Assembly (NCBI RefSeq): GCF_000758585.1
Contig: NZ_CP009281.1
Location: forward strand, 4,526,001-4,590,000
Length of the DNA: 64,000 nucleotides
Origin: Paenibacillus sp. FSL R5-0345
GTDB taxonomy: Bacteria; Bacillota; Bacilli; Paenibacillales; Paenibacillaceae
Direction of reading: 5' to 3'
The number at the start of each line of letters is the position of its first letter. Within the stretch, counting starts at the first letter, position 1. The notes under the pieces are model-generated. The model had not been told where the DNA came from, searched no databases, and saw nothing but the letters and a program-made list of their open reading frames with translations. Positions 16,519-25,640 of this stretch are shown piece by piece. Position numbers and translations under genes: made by a program.

Positions 16519-17616
16519 CTAAGCGCGCACACCATACTCTATAAGCGTTTGTTCCAGCGCAGTTATAAACGCTTTGTTCTGTTCAGCAGAGCCCACAGTA
16601 ACACGAATATAAGTAGGGTAAACTTGATGACCTGCTCTTACTATGATTCCTTTACGCATCAAAGCATCGAAAACCTCGGTTGCAGGTTTACGAACATCTA
16701 CCATAATGAAGTTCCCGTGTGCAGGGAAAGATTCTAGTCCCAGACGTTTGAATTCACCTTGTAATTGGACAATACCCGCGCTATTAAGACGACGGCATTG
16801 CTCCACGTAATCTTGGTCATTCAAGGCAGCAAGAGCCGCCGCCTGCGCAAGACGAGAAGTATTGAAAGGCTCACGTACCTTGTTGATCAATGAAATAATC
16901 TCAGGACTAGCAACGCCATAACCAATACGCAATGCGGCTAAACCATAAATTTTGGAGAATGTGCGAAGCACAACCAGATTCGTATAACGATTTAATAATT
17001 GGATACCGTTGGAGTAAGAAAGATCTGTTACGTACTCGCAGTATGCTTCATCAAGGACAACCATTACATTCGAAGGAACAGCATCAAGGAAAGAAACCAA
17101 GGCTTCCTCTGGTACAATCGTTCCTGTTGGGTTATTCGGATTACAAATCCAGACAACCTTCGTGCGGTCCGAAATACGGGCCAGCATCCCATCCAGATCA
17201 TGTGTACCCTTTACAAGGGGTACCTCGATGGATACAGCGCCTTCGATATCTGCGTTACTCTTATAGACAGAAAAGGTCTGGTCAGCCATGATTGTCTCAT
17301 CACCTGGCAAGAAGAAAGCACGAGCAATAAGAGCAATAATCTCATCAGAACCACAACCAAAAATAATATTATCGCTATTTACACCAAGCCGGCTGGCAAG
17401 TGCTGCCGTCAACTCAACGGCCGATCCGTCTGGATATAGATAAAGATTCTCAAGCTCTGCTAGAATAGCCTCTTTAGCACTCGGGGAAGCTCCATACGGG
17501 TTCTCATTGGATGCAAGCTTAATAACCTCACTTAAGCCGAGCTCCTTCTTAACTTCGTCTATAGGTTTCCCTGGTTTGTAGACAGGGAGATTAACTATAT
17601 TCGGTTTTGGATTCAT
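16519..17616 (-). CDS. hisC: Histidinol-phosphate/aromatic aminotransferase
   Basis: This class-II PLP aminotransferase works in histidine synthesis and, from its place in the aromatic operon, probably also in phenylalanine and tyrosine synthesis, as in B. subtilis. From the start at 17616 (an upstream frame to 17658 lacks a better ribosome site) the product is 365 aa. It has the SNENPYGASP motif near 36-45, NPNNPTG at 159-165, DEAYCEY at 189-195 and the PLP lysine Lys222 in TFSKIYGLAALRIGY. Confidence 0.93.
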   Translation of the reverse strand: MNPKPNIVNLPVYKPGKPIDEVKKELGLSEVIKLASNENPYGASPSAKEAILAELENLYLYPDGSAVELTAALASRLGVNSDNIIFGCGSDEIIALIARAFFLPGDETIMADQTFSVYKSNADIEGAVSIEVPLVKGTHDLDGMLARISDRTKVVWICNPNNPTGTIVPEEALVSFLDAVPSNVMVVLDEAYCEYVTDLSYSNGIQLLNRYTNLVVLRTFSKIYGLAALRIGYGVASPEIISLINKVREPFNTSRLAQAAALAALNDQDYVEQCRRLNSAGIVQLQGEFKRLGLESFPAHGNFIMVDVRKPATEVFDALMRKGIIVRAGHQVYPTYIRVTVGSAEQNKAFITALEQTLIEYGVRA

Positions 17617-17675
17617 GAATAGTCCTCGCTCTCCATAGTTGATTACTCCACTATACACAGGTCTAAATGACCCTG

Positions 17676-18500
17676 TTATGGTCTTTTTAATTGTGCCACA
17701 AATTCTCGAATTTGCAACAGCCCCTCATTCCGTGTGACAGGATTGTCGAGCAGCGGAATGACATATTCTATTTTGCGGACAATGGCACTGCCTACTACAA
17801 CCCCATCGCAAATCTGAGCAAAGCGGGCAACCTGTTCACCCGTTGAAATACCAAATCCAACAGCTACTGGTAGGTCTGTTGCTTGACGTACAGAATCAAT
17901 AAACGCTTCTACATCAGCATGAAAAGTGGATCGTTCTCCTGTCACACCTAACGAGGATACACAATAGATAAACCCACTCGCACCTGAGACAATCTTCGCA
18001 ATCCGTTCACTTGAGGTCGGTGCAACCAGTGGAATCAGATTAACGCCAACCTCACTACTGCGGCGACGCATCTCCTCTGATTCCTCGACAGGAAGATCTG
18101 GAATAATAAGACCACTAATCTCATGAGCATTCAGTTCTGCAAAAAATGTATCCAGTCCCATTTGCAGAATAGGGTTGTAATAGGAAAACAAAATAAATGG
18201 CAATTCACTTCCAGCTTGACGAGCCTTTAACGCAGTCTCCATGCAAGTACGCAGGTGAACCTCACCCCGCAGAGCACGCGCAGACGCTCGCTGAATGACA
18301 GGGCCGTCTGCAAGCGGATCAGAGTAAGGAACCCCTAGCTCGAGAATATCTGCACCTGCTAGTTCAAGCTCGGCGATGATGGCAAGCGTAGTCTCTAGAT
18401 CAGGATCTCCCACAGTTAGAAAAGGAATTAATGCCGTCTGTTCTTCAGCTTTAAGCTTCCGGAATACCAAATCCATTCGGTTTGTAGTTTCGGTTGTCAT
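17676..18500 (-). CDS. trpA: Tryptophan synthase alpha subunit
   Basis: TrpA cleaves indole-3-glycerol phosphate and passes indole to TrpB. The 274-aa product carries LELGVPYSDPLADGP at about residues 53-67, with catalytic Glu54 and Asp61, and the phosphate-binding VGFGIST near 214. Its start overlaps the trpB stop by four bases. Confidence 0.97.
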   Translation of the reverse strand: MTTETTNRMDLVFRKLKAEEQTALIPFLTVGDPDLETTLAIIAELELAGADILELGVPYSDPLADGPVIQRASARALRGEVHLRTCMETALKARQAGSELPFILFSYYNPILQMGLDTFFAELNAHEISGLIIPDLPVEESEEMRRRSSEVGVNLIPLVAPTSSERIAKIVSGASGFIYCVSSLGVTGERSTFHADVEAFIDSVRQATDLPVAVGFGISTGEQVARFAQICDGVVVGSAIVRKIEYVIPLLDNPVTRNEGLLQIREFVAQLKRP

Positions 18501-19696
18501 TCATTTCCCTTCCCTTCTGTGTACGCCATGATCGATTCCACATCTTTGTCTCCCCGGCCTGACAGACAGATAACAACAATATCGTCCTTGGTAAGGGTTG
18601 GACCCATCTTTACTACATGGGCTATCGCATGTGCTGACTCTAACGCTGGAATAATGCCTTCCGTCACGCATAGCAGCTTCAGTGCATCTAACGCCTCTGC
18701 ATCTGTAATCGGGACATATTTTGCGCGTTCGATATCTTTTAAATAGGAGTGCTCAGGACCTACACCAGGATAATCCAGACCTGCGGAGATAGAATGAGCC
18801 TCTGTTACTTGACCATGTTCATCCTGCAGAAGGTAACTCATCGAACCCTGGAATACGCCATGAGTCCCCTTACTCATCGTCGCCGCATGAAATGGTGTGT
18901 CAATTCCTTTGCCTGCTGCCTCCACACCAATCATACCGACACCTTCATCCTCTACAAACGGATAGAACATGCCGATGGCATTACTACCGCCGCCTACTGC
19001 AGCAACAAGCACATCCGGCAGTCTTCCTTCAGCCTTCAGAATCTGGCGCCGCGTTTCATCACCAATCACCCGCTGAAAGTTACGAACCATCATCGGATAA
19101 GGATGTGGGCCTACGGCAGAACCGAGAATGTAAAAAGTATCTTCCACATTGCTAACCCAGTAGCGAAGCGCTTCGTTGCCGGCATCTTTTAAAGTACGCG
19201 ATCCTGAAGTAACGGGAATCACCTCAGCTCCAAGCAGCTTCATACGGAATACATTGAGTGCCTGGCGACGAGTATCCTCTTCCCCCATAAACACCTTACA
19301 TTCCATACCAAGTAGGGCTGCAACCGTAGCAGTAGCAACACCATGCTGACCAGCTCCAGTCTCAGCGATCACCTTGGTTTTACCCATCATTTTAGCCAGA
19401 ATTCCCTGACCAATCGCATTGTTAATCTTATGAGCGCCCGTATGATTCAAATCTTCACGCTTCAAATATATTTTAGCTTCTCCCAGATGTTTACTTAGAC
19501 GTTCTGCATAATACAGTGGGGTCTCCCGTCCGGAATATTGCTTTAATAGATAATCTATTTCTTCTTGAAAAGCCGGGTCCGCCGAATACTTCTGATAGGC
19601 TTCCTCCAGCTCAATCAATGCAGTCATCAAAGTTTCGGGCACGAAGCGCCCTCCGAATGAACCGAAACGTCCATGCTGGTCCGGTACTTGTGTCAT
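18497..19696 (-). CDS. trpB: Tryptophan synthase beta subunit
   Basis: TrpB condenses indole and serine to tryptophan using PLP. The 399-aa product has the PLP lysine in HTGAHKINNA (Lys90), the catalytic GAGQHG segment near 115, and the phosphate-binding GGGSNAIG near 233. The length is normal. It overlaps trpF and trpA by four bases each. Confidence 0.97.
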   Translation of the reverse strand: MTQVPDQHGRFGSFGGRFVPETLMTALIELEEAYQKYSADPAFQEEIDYLLKQYSGRETPLYYAERLSKHLGEAKIYLKREDLNHTGAHKINNAIGQGILAKMMGKTKVIAETGAGQHGVATATVAALLGMECKVFMGEEDTRRQALNVFRMKLLGAEVIPVTSGSRTLKDAGNEALRYWVSNVEDTFYILGSAVGPHPYPMMVRNFQRVIGDETRRQILKAEGRLPDVLVAAVGGGSNAIGMFYPFVEDEGVGMIGVEAAGKGIDTPFHAATMSKGTHGVFQGSMSYLLQDEHGQVTEAHSISAGLDYPGVGPEHSYLKDIERAKYVPITDAEALDALKLLCVTEGIIPALESAHAIAHVVKMGPTLTKDDIVVICLSGRGDKDVESIMAYTEGKGNE

Positions 19697-20370
19697 GATT
19701 GCTTCACCCTTTCCACAAAAGCTGTCATTTTAATAATATCTTTAACGCCTTCACTCTCTACTCCACTAGATACGTCTACTCCGTACGGAGCATAAGTATC
19801 TAGCAACTCTCCTACGTTATTAGGATGAAGTCCTCCAGCTACAAATAACGGCAAACCATTTCGTAGCGCGATTTCCTGATAATCAGGCAACCTCTCCCAA
19901 GCGAAAGTGCGCCCAGAGCCGCCGCTCTGCTGAGGATCATAAGTATCTAACAATACAGCATCAACGAAGCCTGCGTATTGTTCCAATGTATATTTGTTTT
20001 CGGCGTCATCACACTCTTTATCAGCAACAGACAATGCCTTCCACACCTGAACTTGTGGGAAAGCTTGCTGAACCTTTTGACAAAAGGCTGGACTTTCCTC
20101 CCCATGTAACTGAATAACATCTAGTGACACAACGGAGAGCAGTTCGCTCAGCTCATCCAGCTCGGGATTAACAAAAACCCCAGCAGCTTTAGGCTTGTCA
20201 CTAGTCTTCCATTGTGGAAGTTCAGCAATCAGTTCGGAAGCACGCTCCAGAGTAATCCTGCGACGACTAGGTGCGAATACAAATCCAATATAATCTAGTG
20301 GTAAGTGTACCATAGATTTTAGCACTTCAACGTCCTGAAGTCCACAGATTTTTACCAATGTCTCAGCCAT
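19693..20370 (-). CDS. trpF: Phosphoribosylanthranilate isomerase
   Basis: TrpF catalyses the Amadori rearrangement of phosphoribosylanthranilate. From the start at 20370 the protein begins MAETLVKICGLQDVEVL, with the catalytic cysteine in KICG, and carries LDTYDPQQSGGSGRTFAW near 140 with the catalytic aspartate. A longer frame to 20391 lacks a ribosome site; the chosen start overlaps the trpC stop by eight bases. Confidence 0.94.
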   Translation of the reverse strand: MAETLVKICGLQDVEVLKSMVHLPLDYIGFVFAPSRRRITLERASELIAELPQWKTSDKPKAAGVFVNPELDELSELLSVVSLDVIQLHGEESPAFCQKVQQAFPQVQVWKALSVADKECDDAENKYTLEQYAGFVDAVLLDTYDPQQSGGSGRTFAWERLPDYQEIALRNGLPLFVAGGLHPNNVGELLDTYAPYGVDVSSGVESEGVKDIIKMTAFVERVKQS

Positions 20371-21193
20371 GCCGGACACGGTCCTTTCCATTTGGGAGCA
20401 TACCTAACAATCCATTTACCGCATCTTCTACATTAGCTTGACGCATTAGATATTCCCCAACGAGTACACCATGAGCGCCAGTCGTTCTTAGGTAGTCAAT
20501 ATCACTTGGACCTGCAATTCCGCTTTCACTGATCACAGGGACACCTTGAGGTACTAATGCTGCAAGTTCTGCCGTTGTCTCTAAGGAAGTCTCAAACGTA
20601 CGCAGATTACGATTATTAATGCCCAGCAGTATATTAGGATGAGTTATTTTGTCTGTACTTAATACCACCGCAAGCTCATTTCGATCATGAACTTCGATCA
20701 ATACATCCATTCCAAGTCCTGTGGCTATATCTACAAAATGAGACAGTTTATCCGGTGTCAAAATTGCGACGATTAACAACACCGCATCTGCTCCAAGAAT
20801 ACGCGCTTCATAAATCTGTTTCTCATCAATAATAAAATCTTTGCGGAGCAGCGGAAGATTAACGCTATCCTTCACTTGCTGCAAGTAGGCAGCGCTGCCC
20901 TGAAAATAATCCCTATCCGTCAAAACAGATAAACAATCAGCGCCTCCCGCTTCATAGCCTTTTGCAATAGAAACAGGATCGAAATCTTCACGGATCAAAC
21001 CTTTAGAAGGGGAAGCCTTCTTCACCTCAGCAATCAATCCCATCTCTCTGTTCTTCCCTTGGGTCAGCGCCTTACGAAAGCCCCTAGTCTGAGGGAGTGC
21101 TGCTATATCACGTTCGGCTTGAGCTATAGAAAAGCGTTCACTGAGCGCCTCCACCTCTTTGATCTTTGTAGCGACAATTTTATCAAGATACAT
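20363..21193 (-). CDS. trpC: Indole-3-glycerol phosphate synthase
   Basis: TrpC closes the indole ring. The 276-aa product shows AEVKKASPSKGLI near residues 54-66, LRKDFIIDEKQIYEA near 115, GINNRNLRTF and SESGIAGPSD, all conserved in this TIM-barrel family. Its start overlaps the end of trpD by 11 bases. Confidence 0.96.
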   Translation of the reverse strand: MYLDKIVATKIKEVEALSERFSIAQAERDIAALPQTRGFRKALTQGKNREMGLIAEVKKASPSKGLIREDFDPVSIAKGYEAGGADCLSVLTDRDYFQGSAAYLQQVKDSVNLPLLRKDFIIDEKQIYEARILGADAVLLIVAILTPDKLSHFVDIATGLGMDVLIEVHDRNELAVVLSTDKITHPNILLGINNRNLRTFETSLETTAELAALVPQGVPVISESGIAGPSDIDYLRTTGAHGVLVGEYLMRQANVEDAVNGLLGMLPNGKDRVRHG

Positions 21194-22223
21194 AATTAAG
21201 CTCCTCCGTCATCACAACAAGCTGATCCAGCTTGGATAATGCCTTACCCGAATCCACTACTTCTTTTGCTTTCTCGACGCCTCCGGCCAAGGTATCTGCC
21301 AGACCTGCAACATATATACATGCTCCCGCATTAGCTAACACGATATCGCGATAGGGATTGATCTCACCTTGGAGCACGGAGGTAATAATTGCTGCGTTCT
21401 CAGCTGCGTCTCCACCCAGAACGGCTTCAAGCGGATGTCTGTTAAGACCTAATCCCTCCGGAGTAATTTCATAAGTGGTCACTATACCCTCTTTTAGCTC
21501 AGACACTAATGTAGAGGCAGAAATGCTGATTTCGTCTAGACCATCCGAACTGCTTACAACCATTGCACGCTTGGAACCTAGCTCCTTCAGTACATTAGCC
21601 ACCGTCTCCGTCTTATCCCGGTCATAAATCCCCAGCAGCTGACGGTCAGCACCTGCGGGATTTGTAAGAGGACCCAGCATATTAAAGATCGTTCGTACAC
21701 CAAGCTCTTTACGAGGTGCTGCTGCATGTCGCATCGAAGGATGGTAAATTTGTGCGAATAAAAAGCAAATGCCAATGCGATCCAGACATTCTCGAGCCTG
21801 CTCTGCATTCAGATGAATGTTAACACCTAAGGCTTCAAGTACATCAGCACTTCCCGCTCTGCCTGAAGCCGAACGATTGCCATGCTTTGCAACTCTAACC
21901 GAAGCCGCAGATGAAATAATCGCTGAGGCGGTTGAAATATTAAATTTATGGATGCCGGAACCGCCCGTACCACAGGTATCTAACAAACGTGCGCGGTCAG
22001 TCAGTACGGATGTGCCGAAACCTCTCATAGCTTCCGCAAAACCCGTAATCTCCTCCACGGTTTCTCCTTTAATTCGTAAAGCAGTCAGCAATGAACCGAT
22101 TTGTGCTTGTGAAGCATCTCCAAGCATTATAGCACCCATTATATCCCGTGCTTCAGTACGTGTCAGATTTTTGCCTTCGATCAGTCCGGCGATTCCTGAT
22201 TGAATTAATTTCGTTGCATCCAT
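21183..22223 (-). CDS. trpD: Anthranilate phosphoribosyltransferase
   Basis: TrpD transfers phosphoribose from PRPP to anthranilate. The 346-aa product has DTCGTGGSGIHKFNIST at residues 82-98, the PRPP/pyrophosphate site, followed by AKHGNRSASGRAGSADVLEALG. It begins 39 bases after trpE. Confidence 0.96.
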   Translation of the reverse strand: MDATKLIQSGIAGLIEGKNLTRTEARDIMGAIMLGDASQAQIGSLLTALRIKGETVEEITGFAEAMRGFGTSVLTDRARLLDTCGTGGSGIHKFNISTASAIISSAASVRVAKHGNRSASGRAGSADVLEALGVNIHLNAEQARECLDRIGICFLFAQIYHPSMRHAAAPRKELGVRTIFNMLGPLTNPAGADRQLLGIYDRDKTETVANVLKELGSKRAMVVSSSDGLDEISISASTLVSELKEGIVTTYEITPEGLGLNRHPLEAVLGGDAAENAAIITSVLQGEINPYRDIVLANAGACIYVAGLADTLAGGVEKAKEVVDSGKALSKLDQLVVMTEELNYVS

Positions 22224-22262
22224 AATAATCTTCCTCCCAGCCTTAATGAGTTACTATATAAA

Positions 22263-23828
22263 TCAAACCACTTGTTCAGGGGTATATTCGTACATATAAT
22301 CTTGGTTGATGACTTGCTTCTCTTTCACTTCAGATGGAAACATAGCTTCTGCCATACGAATAGCCTTCAGCATGCCCTTCGCTTTATTCACGGTTTCCTC
22401 ATACTCTTTCTCAGGAACCGAATCCCAAACGATACCTGCTCCGGCCTGCACATATGCGCGACCTTTCCGGAAGATGATCGTACGAATGGTGATACAGGAA
22501 TCCATGTTTCCAGAGAACCCTAGATATCCAATGGCTCCGGCATATGCTCCTCGCGCTTCTTTTTCCAACTCAGCTATAATCTCCATGGCCCGTAGCTTAG
22601 GCGCCCCGGAAACCGTTCCGGCCGGCAGACAAGAGAGGAATGCATCAAAGAAATCTTTATCCTCACTGAGTGTGCCTGACACATTCGATACCATGTGCAT
22701 GACATGAGAATATCTTTCAATTTCCATAAAGGAATCACATTTCACTGAACCAAATTTGGATACTCTGCCTAGGTCATTACGACCCAGATCAACAAGCATC
22801 AGATGCTCTGCACGTTCTTTTTCATCCTCCAAGAGCTCCGAAGCGAACGCCCGATCCGCTGCTTCACTGTCCCCCCTTGGTCTTGTTCCAGCAATTGGCC
22901 GTGTCTCCACCCGATTTCCATCCACCTTTACTAGCGCTTCCGGTGAAGTACCAACAATAATCTCCTCATCCATTTTTAAATAGTACATATATGGGGAAGG
23001 GTTAAGTGTTCTCAGCATTCGATATACATGCAGCGGAGAAACCTCCGTTTCAATATGCAATCGCTGTGACAAGACCACCTGAAAAATATCGCCTGCACGA
23101 ATGTATTCCTTCGCTTGTTCAACATTGTTGATGTACTGTTCTTTAGTAAGATTTGAATGAATCTCACCAAGCTCGATATCCTGAGGTATGCTGCGACGAT
23201 TCACATTTTCCTTAGGACCTTCTTTTTGTAGATCTTCGGCCATGTCCTCCAGCTTACGACTCAGGATTTCATAATTGGATCTGATATCCGAATCTGTATC
23301 TCCGTCTTTTACATGCAGGTTACCAACAAGTAGAATCTGCTGCTTCACATGGTCAAAAACAATGATCCGATCACAAAACATAAATCTTATATCATCCATT
23401 TGGAGATCATCCACTGGATGCTGAGGCAGCTTCTCATAATATTGCAGCAGATCATATCCAAAAAATCCTATAGCCCCTCCGGTAAACGGAGGCATTTCGT
23501 CAAGCTTAGGACTACGGTATGAACGGAGTAACGCTTTAAGCTCCTCAATCGGCTTTCCGTATAGTCGCTTCTGCTCTCCTCCGACCTCTACGTTAATTGC
23601 ACCCTTTTTACCGGATATCATCAAAAAGGGATCGCTACCGATGAAAGAATACCGTGCCCATTGTTTCCCGCCCTCTACACTTTCAAGTAAGAACGCGCGA
23701 TCACGTTCAGCGAAACGTTGGAATAATCGGATAGGTGTTTCCATATCCGCGAGCAGTCGCTTTACAACAGGAATCAGATTATAATCCCGCGACAGCTTTA
23801 CCACCTCTTGAACACTTGGATTCGTCAT
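22263..23828 (-). CDS. trpE: Anthranilate synthase component I
   Basis: TrpE makes anthranilate from chorismate with a glutamine amidotransferase partner. The 521-aa product has an N-terminal tryptophan-binding domain and the C-terminal chorismate-binding fold (GTSPEALVKV, RPIAGTRPRG, AGTVSGAPKLRAMEII). The start at 23828 follows AAGGGGG; the longer frame to 23927 would run back through the leader terminator. No trpG lies in the operon; in B. subtilis the amidotransferase gene is elsewhere, in the folate operon. Confidence 0.96.
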   Translation of the reverse strand: MTNPSVQEVVKLSRDYNLIPVVKRLLADMETPIRLFQRFAERDRAFLLESVEGGKQWARYSFIGSDPFLMISGKKGAINVEVGGEQKRLYGKPIEELKALLRSYRSPKLDEMPPFTGGAIGFFGYDLLQYYEKLPQHPVDDLQMDDIRFMFCDRIIVFDHVKQQILLVGNLHVKDGDTDSDIRSNYEILSRKLEDMAEDLQKEGPKENVNRRSIPQDIELGEIHSNLTKEQYINNVEQAKEYIRAGDIFQVVLSQRLHIETEVSPLHVYRMLRTLNPSPYMYYLKMDEEIIVGTSPEALVKVDGNRVETRPIAGTRPRGDSEAADRAFASELLEDEKERAEHLMLVDLGRNDLGRVSKFGSVKCDSFMEIERYSHVMHMVSNVSGTLSEDKDFFDAFLSCLPAGTVSGAPKLRAMEIIAELEKEARGAYAGAIGYLGFSGNMDSCITIRTIIFRKGRAYVQAGAGIVWDSVPEKEYEETVNKAKGMLKAIRMAEAMFPSEVKEKQVINQDYMYEYTPEQVV

Positions 23829-23869
23829 TGTTAGATGCCCCCTTAGATATATGAATGGTTCCGAAATAC

Positions 23870-23899
23870 AAAAAAACCCTCTACCGAAGTAGAGGGTTT
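23870..23899 (-). terminator. Leader terminator upstream of trpE (attenuator candidate)
   Basis: On the minus strand a perfect 11-bp stem AAACCCTCTAC/GTAGAGGGTTT with a TTCG loop is followed by TTTTTTT. It lies 40 bases before the trpE start and downstream of the trp promoter and TRAP site, so transcription must pass it to reach the operon. I did not find a clear competing antiterminator. Confidence 0.8.
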
Positions 23900-24064
23900 G
23901 TGTAAGTAAGTATATGTTTTTGAGCATGGATCAGCATACTGATGTAGTGTTTACAGACTTATCCCTAAATAAGATACACCACTGATGTGAAAATAACACT
24001 TCAGTGCATATCAAAATAAAGACTCTGCTTACACAATACATGCTAATCTAAAAAACTTCTTGCA

Positions 24065-24126
24065 CTCTGCTCAACTATACTCATCTCAACTAAACTAAAC
24101 TCTTCTATACTCGGCTAACTACACTA
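24065..24126 (-). promoter_or_regulatory. TRAP-binding site of the trp operon leader
   Basis: Read on the minus strand, eleven TAG or GAG triplets begin every 5 bases without a break (plus-strand triplets at 24065, 24070 ... 24115). Two more TAG triplets lie at 24119 and 24124 with altered spacing. Eleven NAG triplets with two-base spacers is the RNA target of the 11-subunit TRAP ring, and mtrB is present at 34737. Tryptophan-bound TRAP should therefore control trpEDCFBA-hisC-tyrA. Confidence 0.92.
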
Positions 24127-24152
24127 TACATGATGACAAGGGTCATTGACAA
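24123..24152 (-). promoter_or_regulatory. Predicted promoter of the trp operon
   Basis: On the minus strand TTGTCA (24147-24152) and TATAGT (24123-24128) are 18 bases apart. The predicted start, near 24116, falls at the first of the eleven evenly spaced triplets. It lies between aroH and trpE, so trp can be transcribed apart from the aro genes. Confidence 0.6.
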
Positions 24153-24166
24153 CCCACAACTATAAT

Positions 24167-24541
24167 TTAAGACTTGCTCTCTGATAAATCCGGACGTAGC
24201 TTCTGAGCTTCATTCAGATAAACATGGCGAATCTCACGCTGCGATTTATCCGTATTAATCTGTACCATCAACCGAATACACTTCGGTAAGCTGCCTTTAA
24301 CCGGGATTTCTGTTGAACACATAAGTGGAACCATTTCCCAGCCCTCAATCTCACGAATAGCCCTTGCCGGAAAAGTTGCATCCAAATCATTGGTCATCGT
24401 AATCCATACATTGCTTATATTCTCAGCTACAACATCATTACGTTCTACGATTTCACGCAGCAGTATAACTGTCTCTCGTAAAATCTCTGCCTCTTCGTTC
24501 TTTGTCACGGTCGTTGCTCCGCGAATTCCTCGGTTTACCAC
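24167..24541 (-). CDS. aroH: Chorismate mutase, AroH class
   Basis: AroH converts chorismate to prephenate. The 124-aa product matches the small trimeric AroH fold: MVNRGIRGATTVTKNEEAEIL at the start (Arg in RGIRGATTV is catalytic), ISNVWITMTNDLDATFPARAIRE in the middle and IRHVYLNEAQKLRPDL at the end. It overlaps the aroB stop by seven bases. Confidence 0.96.
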   Translation of the reverse strand: MVNRGIRGATTVTKNEEAEILRETVILLREIVERNDVVAENISNVWITMTNDLDATFPARAIREIEGWEMVPLMCSTEIPVKGSLPKCIRLMVQINTDKSQREIRHVYLNEAQKLRPDLSESKS

Positions 24542-25638
24542 GGTCTTTCCTCCTTCTTAAGCTCTGCGAGAACCTCTCGCACAAGTGACTCCTGCACATC
24601 ATTCACAATGCTTACAGAGCCTATGGAATCAGGCACGATAAAGGTCATCTTGCCTTCTTTGAATTTCTTATCATGCATCATAGCTTCCATCAGTTCATCT
24701 TCATCATACTCGGAAGGAAGGCGTACCGGCAGCGATAACGCGGACAGCATGGATACAGTATCCTCATAAATGGAAGCATCCCGTCCAAGCTTCACAGCCA
24801 ATAGCGCTGAACCCGCCATGCCAATCGCAATCGCTTCCCCATGCAGGAACACACCGTACCCACCAACGGCTTCAATCGCATGTCCGATCGTATGTCCAAG
24901 GTTCAAAATCGCTCGAAGTCCATGCTCACGCTCATCATTTCCTACTACCTCTGCCTTGATCGCACAGCCACGCTCTAAAGCATAACCTAAAGCTTCGACA
25001 TTCAGACTTAGCAGCTCTTCGGCATGATCACGACACCAATATGCGAACTCTTTGTCCACCAGGAGACCGTGCTTTACCACTTCAGCCAGACCCGATGCGA
25101 CTTGCCGTGCTGGAAGAGTACGTAACGTATCCAAATCGTAGAGTACCATCGACGGTTGATAGAAAGCCCCAATCATATTTTTAGCTAATGGATGATTGAC
25201 TGCCACTTTACCACCTACACTGCTATCGTGAGCTAATATCGTCGTCGGAATTTGTAGAAATCCGATCCCACGCATATAGGTCGCTGCTACAAATCCAGCT
25301 AAATCTCCAACTACACCGCCACCTAAAGCCAAAACCGCTGAATTACGGTCTAGCCCTGCTTGAATCGCAGTTGTCATGACCTCTTCATACACGGTTAATG
25401 ATTTAGAAGCTTCACCTGCTGGCATAATGTGGCTAACCACAGTATAGCCATGAGAACGCAAAGCTTCTTCAAGTGCCGGCAAATACCTTGGCGCTACTTC
25501 ACTATCACTCACCACTAACAGTGGACTACGCTCCGAAAATCCTGCTTCAGCACAATAACGGGCGATGTCCTTAAGTACTCCACTACCGATAAGGATAGGG
25601 TACGATCGATCGCCTAAGTCTACATTAATTGTACGCAT
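24535..25638 (-). CDS. aroB: 3-dehydroquinate synthase
   Basis: AroB is the second shikimate-pathway enzyme. The 367-aa product shows the NAD-binding GGGVVGDLAGFVAATYMRGI near residue 105, KVAVNHPLAKNMIGAFYQP, EVVKHG, and the zinc-binding LNLGHTIGHAIE with a later HGEA. It follows aroC with a two-base gap. Confidence 0.96.
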   Translation of the reverse strand: MRTINVDLGDRSYPILIGSGVLKDIARYCAEAGFSERSPLLVVSDSEVAPRYLPALEEALRSHGYTVVSHIMPAGEASKSLTVYEEVMTTAIQAGLDRNSAVLALGGGVVGDLAGFVAATYMRGIGFLQIPTTILAHDSSVGGKVAVNHPLAKNMIGAFYQPSMVLYDLDTLRTLPARQVASGLAEVVKHGLLVDKEFAYWCRDHAEELLSLNVEALGYALERGCAIKAEVVGNDEREHGLRAILNLGHTIGHAIEAVGGYGVFLHGEAIAIGMAGSALLAVKLGRDASIYEDTVSMLSALSLPVRLPSEYDEDELMEAMMHDKKFKEGKMTFIVPDSIGSVSIVNDVQESLVREVLAELKKEERPW

Positions 25639-25640
25639 AA

